The notes beneath the pieces are model-generated. The model was not told where the DNA came from. It was given only the letters and a program-made list of their open reading frames with translations, and searched no databases. The translations under genes and the position numbers were made by a program. 64,000 nucleotides of DNA, from contig CM065300.1 of assembly GCA_032871835.1 (NCBI GenBank), forward strand, positions 68,397,192-68,461,191. Reading direction: 5' to 3'. The DNA comes from Dipteronia dyeriana. Lineage: Eukaryota; Streptophyta; Magnoliopsida; Sapindales; Sapindaceae. Shown here piece by piece: positions 56,136 to 64,000 of the stretch; the stretch's first letter is position 1, and every line of letters starts with the position of its first letter.

Positions 56136-57270
56136 CTTTCGGACCACGATGATCCCTATACATATAAGAAAGCAATGAAAGATGTTGATTGTCGCCATTG
56201 GCAACAGGCAATGCAATCCAAAATTGAATCTATGTTCAAAAATAAAGTCTGGTCTCTTGTAGACTTGCCTAAAAGGAATGAAACCCATTGGGTGCAAGTG
56301 GGTATACAAGTGGAAAAGAGGAATGGATGGAAAGGTTGAAAACTTTAAAGCTAGATTAGTAGCTAAAGGTTATACACAAAAGGAAGGTATCGATTATGAA
56401 AAAACCTTGTCTCATATGGTCATGCTTAAATCCATTATGATACTCTTATCCATTACGGCATCTCTAGACCTAGAGATTTGGCAAATGGATGTCAAGACGG
56501 CTCCTTAATGGAAGTCTTGAGGAAAGCATCTATATGATGCAATCAGAAGGATTCATTGAAAAAGGCCAAAAGGAAAAGGTATGCAAGTTGCAAGGATCCA
56601 TATATGGATTGAAGCAAGCATCCAGATCCTGGAACATAAGGTTGAATCAAGCTGTGAAAAGTTTTGGATTTATTCAAAACCTTGACAAACCTTGTGTATA
56701 CAAAAGGATTAACAGCGACAAGTTGGTTTTCTTAGTTCTTTACGTTGATGATATACTACTCATCAGAATCGATTTAGGTGTATTGACATCAACAAAAGAA
56801 TGGTTAGCAAAACAATTTGATATGAAGGACTTAGGAGAAACAAGTTATATTCTTGGTATACAAGTCATAAAGGATAGAAAGAATAGAACGATTGCATTAT
56901 CCCAAGCTTCATACATAGATAAAATCTTGTCTAGGTTTTTCATGCAAGATTCCAAGAAAGGTATGTTACCTTTCAGACATGGAATCAAACTTTCTAAGGA
57001 ACAAGTTCCTAAGAATGAGCATGAAGAGCAATTCATGAGTAGGGTTCCATATGCATCGACAATTGAAAGTCTCATGTATGCAATGCTCTGTACTAGACCA
57101 GATATTTGTTTTGCTATGGGCATAGTAAGGAGGTTTCAATCGAAGCCTGATCCTTATCACTGGACGGCACTCAAGCATATTTTCAAATATCTCAGGAGAA
57201 CGAGAGATTATATGTTTGTATACTCTAGAGGGGATTTAATTCCCGTTGGGTATATAGATTTTGAATTTTA
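56136..57270 (+). pseudogene. pol: Reverse transcriptase of element A
   Basis: After a stop at 56130 the frame reads YTYKKAMKDVD and HWQQAMQSKIESM. Then 56278-56508 has PIGCKWVYKWKRGMDGKVE, ARLVAKGYTQKEG and WQMDVKTA with the first Asp intact. A 2-base loss just after this (56500-56505) changes the frame. 56510-57271 continues with LLNGSLEESIYMMQSEGFI, IYGLKQASRSWNIR and LYVDDILLIRID (YVDD intact). MKDLGETSYILGIQ and VPYASTIESLMYAMLC follow. Confidence 0.9.
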
Positions 57271-57667
57271 GTCAGATTCTGACTCTAGGAGATCAACATC
57301 AGGATCTGTGTTTACTATTGGCGTTGGGGCAGTCGTATGGAGGAGTATCAAGCAATCATGTATTACAGATTCCACTATGGAAGCCGAGTATGTTGTCGTA
57401 TGCTTTGCTGCTAAAGAGGTTGTCTGGCTCTGTAAATTCTGGATTGACTTAGAAGTGGTTCTTGATGCGAATAAGCAGATCACTATCTATTGTGACAATA
57501 GTGGAGTAGTGGCTAATTTGAGAGAACTAAGAAGTCATAAGAGAGGGAAACACATTAAAAGAAAGTATCACCTTCTGAGGGAAATTGTGCTTAGGGGCGA
57601 CGTTACGATTACAAAGATCGCGTCAGCAAATAATCTAGCGGATCCCTTTACAAAGGCTCTTCCATAA
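57260..57667 (+). pseudogene. pol: RNase H of element A
   Basis: A stop at 57269 splits GYIDFEF (usually GYTDSDF; one Asp lost) from SDSDSRRSTSGSVFTIG. The rest is open: SIKQSCITDSTMEAEYVVVC, AAKEVVWLCKF, ITIYCDNSGVVANL, RKYHLLREIV and ASANNLADPFTKALP, ending at TAA 57665-57667. This is the natural pol end. Confidence 0.88.
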
Positions 57668-57728
57668 AAGAGTTTTGATGGGCATCTAGAGAACATGAGG
57701 ATGAGAGATATGACACATTTGCTATAGA

Positions 57729-57741
57729 GCAAGTGGGAGAT
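57729..57741 (+). promoter_or_regulatory. Polypurine tract of element A
   Basis: GCAAGTGGGAGAT precedes the 3' LTR start TGTTGGAATTATGC. The match to G (10550-10562, minus) is exact. Confidence 0.88.
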
Positions 57742-58993
57742 TGTTGGAATTATGCTCGATAGCAAGAGTATAATAATGTATTTGACAATCTTTTTCATAT
57801 TAATAAAATGATTTCTAGTTTAACAAATCTTATAGCATTAATAGTTTAATTATTATAATTATCAAAAGTAAATAATAATAAGGTCAAAAGACTATGAGAA
57901 AAGAAGAATTGTTCATACATCTAGATATATATGAGGTAGACACAATTCTTTAGTTAGTCTTGAATAATATTCACAACTTAAGATAAAGGTTGGGCGTCTT
58001 TATCTTGTCAAAGTTGTAGATTCTTTTGCTAGCGTTTCAGTGGGATCAGATGTGTTATGATGAGTCTAAAATCATCAAAGTGTGGTGTCTTTAAGCAAAA
58101 GAATCTAGTGCACTGGGTTTATTGAATTGGATCACTGTGAAATACTTTGTCTAGAACCGTGCAATCAGATATTTCTGAATGTGGAACACCACAATGGATA
58201 AAAGTTTTCACTTGAAGACAACAAGAGAGTCTATCTCAATCTTGAGATAAATTATGGACTTATGGTTGCGAGTGTATCATTTGAGCTATCAATAAGTATG
58301 ATTATATAGCATATTTAATCCTCGATAGTTTGGTAGTATTCATTTGTAAATCGATAGAGGACTTCATTTATAGAAATGGACATCGTGGCTCCATTTAAGA
58401 AATGAGAGTAGAATATCATCATATGGATGTTTTTAGGTATTGGATATTAAATCTTAAAGTTATGTTTTCAATAGTGTCTATTGAAACATGGCTTCTGGAC
58501 AAGTCAAAATATCCAAGTTCAAAATGTGGTCATATGAGTAAATATGGTAACTTGGAAAGTTATAGGTGGTCTATGTGCTCTTGGTGATTACTGGTATTCT
58601 TCACGAGGATACACTTTCTCCATTAAGATTGCCTAGGGTATGAATGAGGAATATTAACTTATTATATCTTTATTTAAGAGTTAAATTTTAGTTGTTTAGT
58701 GGAATGAACTAAAATTAATAGATCATACCTAAGTGAATCATTTGTTGATTGTGATTGGGTTGTGTCTATGGGAGCTTAAATTTAAATAGCCCGCCAAGAT
58801 CCCCAATCCACACGAACTTGCATTGATCACTTAATATATTCTACCGGACCAATTTATGGGTCAATCTAGACTTGTATTAAGGCATGTTGACTTGTTTATT
58901 TTTGTAAGAATAGGTCTAGTTCACATGTGGACTTTTTATAAAAGTCCAATGGATTTAATAAAATAAGAAAAATAATACATATGCCTATATATT
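57742..58993 (+). repeat. 3' LTR of element A, cut by element D
   Basis: It follows LTR A from its start to AATAATACATATGCCTATAT, about 1.25 kb. Near 58161-58193 it has 33 extra bases absent from all other copies (between ACCGT and CAATGGATAAAAG). Element D starts at 58994. The remainder of the LTR should lie beyond D, outside the window. Confidence 0.9.
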
Positions 58994-59837
58994 TGAAACA
59001 AATAATATGGTGTGTAATATTAATCTAGAGGGGGGGGTGAATAGATTTAATTAACTTTTACCCAATTTTCATTAAGAGTCAAGTTGACAAGAATACCCCT
59101 ATCTAGTTACAAAGATACCACAAGTGTAATAAATACGAAAATAGTAAAAACACTTGATGAGTGCGCCACACTAGAACCTCGAATCCACTAATGATAAAGG
59201 AATTACAACCTAATCCCAGTTGAATCTTCCACCACTACCTAATCCCGGTATAAGTGAACCTAGTTCATCATGCTTGTGCTTTAAGCTACCTACTCCCGAA
59301 AGCAACACAAGTCTTACTTCTAAATGAAGAGATAAAGTATCCTAAGAGAATATATGATGATATTCAATGAACAAACAAAGCTAGGAAACCCTATATGCTT
59401 ATCTAGGATAATGAGATGACAATTAATGCAATCCTAGATATCAAGTGCTAAATGACATGTTCAAAAAGCTTAGCTAAACATAGATCAATTAATCCTATGA
59501 AGCTATCACAATACAACACTCAATCATGGCATCACAGCAATCTTTAATTTGTATCTAGAAATATTCCAAGAGATAACAATTAATTAAAGAGATGATTTAG
59601 TAAACAAAACACTTAACTTGTAAGAAGATAGTGAAAAACTTACCAAACAAGATGCGATGAAGCAGCCCTATCCATAGATGAACTCTAGATGAACTTAGAT
59701 GATGCAAGATGAAGATTTAATACTCATGGGAATGCTTTGAGTGATTAAAAATGAGTTCTTGGAAGTGTTTTTCCTTTTAAAGGTGTTCTAAGGAAGAAAT
59801 GTGATATTCTGAACTTATACACGACCTTAAGGCATTG

Positions 59838-59852
59838 AGTTATATATATAAG
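59838..59852 (-). promoter_or_regulatory. Putative TATA box of LTR D
   Basis: TATATATATAAG (59841-59852) lies about 45 bp downstream, on the minus strand, of the GC-rich array. The arrangement parallels LTR C. Confidence 0.45.
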
Positions 59853-59892
59853 ATCCAATCAAAGTGAGGTCGTTTTGGGAAAAATGTTCCAG

Positions 59893-60210
59893 CCCCCTCT
59901 GTGTGCGCTGGTGATGTGCGCTGGTCGAGTAGCACACCACCAATGCACAGCCTATATTTTAAAACAGGCGCTGGTTGAGTGGCGCATCCCAGTAGCGCAA
60001 CACAAGCACAGATTCTCTGTGAAGTTTGCGCTGGTGAGGTGCGCTGGAAGAGTAGCGCACCACCAGTGCAAGCTCTTATTTTTAAACTACGCGCGGGTGC
60101 AGCATTACAGCTCAGTGGCACAACACTAACGACAGTCCACTGTGAAAGTTGCGCTTGTGAGGTGCGCTCGTCGAGTAGCGCATCACCAGCGCAATGCCTA
60201 TTTTTCCAAC
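59893..60210 (-). repeat. GC-rich GTGCGCTGG array in LTR D U3
   Basis: Three to four diverged units of roughly 90-110 bp occur. Each contains (G/T)GCGCTGGT and an inverted partner ACCA(C/G)(C/T)GC, joined by GAGTAGCGCA(C/T). Inverted arms such as TGCGCTGG...CCAGTGCA and TGCGCT...AGCGCA could fold. Overlapping frames on both strands (59840-60272), rich in Cys, Ala, His and Gln, are by-products of the repeat. Confidence 0.75.
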
Positions 60211-60542
60211 ACTCAAATGCGCAAAACAATAAGTTCAAGAGTGATGAAATTGCATCATATTTTAATGCCTAGCATGACATACAACTTTCATAGCAAGATG
60301 CAAATAGGTCAACAAGAGTCATTTAAACTAAAATGCATACAATAAAACACTCAACATATAAGATCAAGAGTTATGCATGAAAATGTGAATGTGTGCAACT
60401 ATCTCTTCAAAGTAAGTAAGCACAAGAATTTTACCTTTGATGCTTCTCCTCTTGAGGTCTTGAGAGCCTAAGCTACCCTTACATGAACCCCATTAATGTG
60501 GTTGTTCACGAAATAAATCAATCAACAAATGTGGACTTTTCA

Positions 60543-60556
60543 ATCTCCCCCTTAGC
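60543..60556 (-). promoter_or_regulatory. Polypurine tract of element D
   Basis: On the minus strand GCTAAGGGGGAGAT precedes the LTR start TGAAAAGTCC. The TTTTGTCACGAAATA upstream is shared with C. Confidence 0.85.
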
Positions 60557-61790
60557 TATTTCGTGACAAAACCACCACTCACATTGATCCTCACAAAACA
60601 AAATAGAAAAACACTGGGAAGATATTCTACATTACAAAGAGATAAACATATATATATATATAAACTTCAAGTCTTCAATCTAATGTAGAACTATCAACCC
60701 TACACACAAGGCAAGAACAAATACTCTTTCCAAACCAAGTGCATGTGAGATGATCAAGTGAATATAAAATAAAAGCAATTGCATTCAATAATATGAGTAT
60801 GACCTGTGAAATGCTCATGCAATGCTCCCCCTCAACGGGTTACTCCCCGAACATGTAATCTCCCCCTCAAACAAGCAATGCTCCCCCTTCTCAAAGCCAA
60901 CAATGCTACTCCCCTAACATCACAATGCTAGGTCAATGCTACTCCCCCTTTTTGTCATGATATAGACAATGGAGAAGTCCCCAACTGGGTCACTCAAGGC
61001 AAAGAAAGAAAATAGCATACAAGATTGTTGCATAATTATATAAGCCACATTTATGCAACCTCAATTGATAGAAGAGACACAAGGAGATTTATTTGAAAGG
61101 CAATGTGTGAATCAAAAAATACTTTGCATACAAGACATGTTGCATTCAAGTCCAAAAACAATGGTATTTGGCAAAGCAAATGACAAAGGATTCCAATATA
61201 ATTTAAACCAATTTCACCGTTTGTCATGAGAGAAGCAAGGATATAGAGTTCTTATAAATATCAAGTTTTAAAGGCACTATATCCAACTTTATAAGCTAAA
61301 AATGGCATGAGAAACTTTGCACCCTATTTGATTTTTCCGGGAGGATACCTGTATGATAGTAGCCATGTTCAACAAATAAAAAAATTGAGACATTGATTCA
61401 ACATTTTAGTCTCACTAGCTTCTTTTCACACAATACTTTGCATTTAACAATTGCAATCATCAAATCATGCTTTTATCATTTTTCATTAGCATGTCATTTA
61501 AGAATTATCATGCCATGGAGATAATTATAGGTCATTCAACATGTACTTCCAATGTATAACTCCTAGTCCAAAAATGCATATTTGAACATAAATATGACAT
61601 GGATTGTAATCAAAGCAAAGTTCACACTAATTTAAGAAAATACAATATACCATAAGTGCAACCAAGCTACTCAAGCAATCAATAAAGAGGCATAAACATA
61701 TTTAAGAAAAATTGCATGCAACAAGTATACAATAGCTCTCTTTGCTTGAGTTCCCCATATGGTGTAACCACAATACATCACTCCATTAAA
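60557..61790 (-). other. D region between pol and 3' LTR
   Basis: This is 1.2 kb of AT-rich sequence with many CTCCCC(C/T)T words (60830-60960), which on the minus strand are extra polypurine runs. No gene is recognised. It is similar in part to the same region of C. Confidence 0.6.
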
Positions 61791-62541
61791 CAAATCCCAA
61801 TAGATCTACTAAGAGTTTTAAATCTAGTAGCATCTAAGGGTTTAGTAAATAGATCCGCTAGTGATCATTTGTACCTACATGCTCAAGTACAATACATTTG
61901 CTCTCAACTAGTTCTCTAATGAAATGATGACGGATGTCAATATGCTTAGTCCTAGAATGCTGAACCGGATTCTTTGAAATATTAATTGCACTCATGTTAT
62001 CACAAAAGAGAGTAAGAGTACCTTGATTGAATCCATAGTTGACTAGCATTTGCTTTATCCAAAGGAGTTGTGCGTATCCACTCCCAGCAGTAATGTATTT
62101 CGCCTCAGCCATGGACAAGGAAATCGAATTTTGCTTCTTGCAAAACCAAGAGACAAGGTTGTTCCCAAGGAAAAAGCAACCGCCCGATGTACTTTTCCTA
62201 TCATCACAATTTCATGCCCAATCTGCATTACTAAAGCCTACAAGACTAGCATTAGTGTCAGAAGAGTACCAAATCCCATAGTTGGATGTCCCATTCATAT
62301 ATCGAATGATTCTTTTAACAGAAGAGAGATGGGACTTCATAGAATCCGCTTGGTACCTAGCACACACACCCATACTAAAGAAGATATCGGACTTACTTGC
62401 TGTCAAATAGAGCAAGCTACCAATCTTGCCACGATATAAAGTTTGGCCCACACTTTTACCACTAGCATCCTTGCTTAGCTTCAAAGTGGTACACATGGGT
62501 GTATCACAATGTTTGGCACTTTCAAGGCCAAATTTCTTCAC
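61791..62541 (-). pseudogene. pol: RNase H of element D
   Basis: On the minus strand: KKFGLESAKHCDTPMCTTLK, LYRGKIGSLLYLTASKSDI, SHLSSVKRIIRYMNGTSNYG and GFSNADWA (Asp of the usual SDADW is Asn), then TGA at about 62211. The same frame continues with KSTSGGCFFLGNN, AEAKYITAGSGYAQLLW and LFCDNMSAINISKNP. After HIDIRHHFIRELVESKC a one-base change near 61858 shifts the LADLFTKPLDATRF tail. Close to functional but broken at two or more points. Confidence 0.88.
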
Positions 62542-63300
62542 TAGGTTTTTGGCATATTAGCTTGAGATATGAAAATCCCATCATCCATTTGCTTAATTTG
62601 TAAACCTAGAAAGTAACTCAACTCACCAACTAGACTCATCTCAAATTCATAAGACATTACATCAACAAATTGTTGGACTTTGGTATCATTTATGGAACCA
62701 AAGACTATATCATCAACATAGATTTGAGCTATAAAGAGCTCATCGTTGTCTTTCTTGATGAATAGAGTCTTGTCAACACTACCCCTAGTGTAGCCACTAT
62801 CTATGAGAAATTGAGTGAGACACTCATACCAAGCCATAGGTGCTTGTTTCAACCCATACAATTTTTTTTAAGGTGACAGACATGATTAGGGTGGTGAGGA
62901 TCCACAAACCCTTTGGGTTGCTCAACAAACCCTTTGGGTTGCTCAACAAACACTTCCTCTTGCAAGAAACCATTGAGGAAGGCACTCTTAACATCCATTT
63001 GATATAATTTGAACTTGTGCAAACAAGAAATGGATAAAAGAAGCCTAATGGACTCAATCCTAGCAACGTGAGCAAATGTCTCCTCAAAGTCAATACCCTC
63101 AATTTGAGAGTATCCTTGTGCTACAAGCTCAGCCTTGTTTCTCACAATGTTGCCATCCTTATCGGATTTGTTCCTATATACCCAGTTGGTGCCTATCACA
63201 TCGGTGTTCTTAGGCCTAGGAACTAGACCCCAAACCTCATTCATTTCAAATTGGTTAAGCTCTTCTTGTATAGCAAGAACCCAAAATTCATATTTTAAGG
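62541..63300 (-). pseudogene. pol: Reverse transcriptase of element D
   Basis: 63244-62849: [38 protein letters not shown] and [17 protein letters not shown] with the first Asp intact. VEQPKGF is repeated because of a 21-bp duplication. A frame change in a T-run at 62862-62871 leads to [15 protein letters not shown] and [16 protein letters not shown] (YVDD intact), then MSLVGELSYFLGLQIKQ. Another frame change sits near 62555. The catalytic core residues are all present, unlike B, C and G. Confidence 0.9.
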
Positions 63301-63571
63301 CTTCGTCAATTTTCTTGGGTTATATTTGAGAGGTGTAGCAAGTGTAGCTAATAAGATTAGCCATTTGACGCCTAGTCCTAACACCCTCACTAACTTCACC
63401 AATAATGTCGTCTTTGTCATGAAGTTTCCTAACCCATGGAGCAGGTTCTTTTGAGTCCAAGTGAGGAATCTTATCACTAAGTTATGCTATGTCATCATCA
63501 AGATTAGCCTTTTCAACATTAGAGATATCAACTACTTTCTCCAAGGGGGAGTCATCAACTAAATCTACCTC
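63301..63571 (-). pseudogene. pol: Integrase-RT linker of element D
   Basis: Readable on the minus strand: SPLEKVVDISNVEKANLDDD, then LHDKDDIIGEVSEGVRTRRQ and ISYTCYTSQI followed by TAA (about 63323) and PKKIDEAL. It corresponds to B 44305-44615 (EGVRTRKQLANQISYACYTS). Three stops occur. Confidence 0.75.
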
Positions 63572-64000
63572 CTACTCATGATCATTAGTTTTGAGCCTAG
63601 TATCATCAATGACAACATTAGATGATTCCATTACGGTCCTAGTCCTTAGATTGAAAACTCTATAGGCTCTACTATTCAAGGCATAGCCAATGAAGATACC
63701 CTCATCACTCTTAGCATCAAATTTTCCAAGTTGATCACGGTCATTCAAAATGTAGCATTTGCTTCCAAAGCTGTGGAAGTAGCTAACATTTGGCTTTCTA
63801 CCTTTCCATAACTCATAGGAGGTTTGCCTAGTGTGGGGCCTAAGAAAAACTCTGTTCCCTATGTAGCATGCCATATTGACGACTTCGGTCCAAAGATTCC
63901 TAGGGACATTGTTGCTAAGCAACATCACACGGGCCATTTCTTGAAGAACCCTATTCTTCCTCTCAACAACTCTATTTTGTTGAGGTGTCCTTAAAGCCGA
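63572..64000 (-). pseudogene. pol: Integrase C-terminal half of element D, runs off the window
   Basis: The frame is open from the window edge to 63572. It starts inside the core (LRTPQQNRVVERKNRVLQEM, with the catalytic Glu; the Gly of QQNG is Arg), then SYELWKGRKPNVSYFHSFGS, KCYILNDRDQLGKFDAKSDE and FIGYALNSRAYRVF. The motifs match B 43850-44240 closely. Whether the upstream half is intact cannot be seen. It could be the end of a functional integrase, but later breaks in pol make the element inactive. Confidence 0.88.

Larger units (their letters stand above)
52424..57741 (+). mobile_element. Copia element A, internal region
   Basis: It lies between the 5' LTR (47934-52423) and the 3' LTR (57742 on). 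It includes the primer site, a 1.4-kb leader, gag, protease, integrase, RT, RNase H and a polypurine tract. Pol resembles G (LRRTRDYM, MEAEYV, AAKE). The element inserted in RNase H of gypsy H; the left target repeat should be GTTGT (47929-47933), and the right one is outside the window. Confidence 0.9.
58994..60542 (-). repeat. 3' LTR of element D (1,549 bp)
   Basis: On the plus strand it starts TGAAACAAATAATATGG and ends GTGGACTTTTCA, so TG...CA ends hold on the minus strand. The polypurine tract adjoins the right end. Overall layout follows LTR C: G-run near the left end (59028-59036), TATA motif (59841), GC-rich block (59893-60210). Target repeat on the left is probably ATATT (58989-58993); the right one is not in the window. 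Confidence 0.9.
58994..64000 (-). mobile_element. Copia element D, 3' half (continues past window)
   Basis: Read on the minus strand from the right edge: integrase C-terminal half, linker, RT, RNase H, trailer, polypurine tract and a complete 3' LTR (58994-60542). It is inserted in the 3' LTR of A. Pol is the B/C type. The reading frames have fewer breaks than C, and both YVDD and the integrase Glu motif are intact. gag, protease, the rest of integrase and the 5' LTR lie beyond 64000. Confidence 0.9.

Noticed and set aside
59893..60210. Possible CRISPR-like repeat array
   Set aside because: Repeat units are diverged and there are no regular unique spacers or cas genes; the array lies in a plant retrotransposon LTR.
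59840..60272. Cys/Ala/Gln-rich frames on both strands
   Set aside because: They are by-products of the GTGCGCTGG array in the D LTR.

Overview
This window is plant nuclear DNA made almost entirely of nested, decayed transposable elements. I find no host gene, tRNA, rRNA or CRISPR array. The evidence for a plant is: several long-LTR Ty1/copia families primed by initiator-tRNA-Met-like sites, a Tat/Retand-like Ty3/gypsy element with a TGGC(G/T)CCGTCT-type primer site, a plant-type hAT transposase with GGTTCGG-rich ends, and a small terminal-inverted-repeat element. The base composition is AT-rich. The species cannot be named from this. Letters below are my own family labels.

Layout. 1-1337 is the end of an LTR of copia family A. 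1338-1658 is a reversed gypsy (family H) LTR fragment. 1659-8461 is F1, a pol-less copia derivative. A solo LTR of family C (2448-6177) sits in F1, and a solo LTR of family A (3772-6002) sits inside that. 8462-8513 plus 18171-18223 is the start of an H LTR, split by a complete minus-strand copia element G (8514-18165, target repeat ACTAG). At 18223/18224 the H LTR is joined to a truncated C LTR. This starts a second copy of the arrangement: a full but deleted C element (18224-24543, minus), then F2 (24544-29081, with a solo A LTR at 25569-27780), then H (29082-38669). The H LTR contains a hAT element (29228-32629) and the H gag contains a 1.1-kb TIR element (34501-35596).

From 38670 onward family A is inserted in the RNase H region of H. 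The 5' LTR of A carries family B. The segment from the H flank through B (38567-47830) is tandemly repeated: a 103-bp H flank plus 1,062 bp of LTR A recur at 47831-48995, followed by a solo B LTR (48996-51160). The rest of element A runs to 57741. Its 3' LTR (57742-58993) is interrupted by minus-strand copia element D, which leaves the window at 64000.

Nothing here works as a cell pathway. The biology is retrotransposon biology. Families B, C, D and F look like one SIRE/Maximus-like group, and A and G look like a second copia group. B and F lack a recognisable capsid domain, F also lacks pol, and C has lost its integrase core, so they could only have moved with proteins supplied by others. 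The best leads are two independent tandem duplications in which one copy keeps an element and the other only its solo LTR, paralogous empty sites for two solo LTRs, and family-specific GC-rich repeat blocks just upstream of the putative LTR TATA box in B, C and D. I did not find a convincing new host system.
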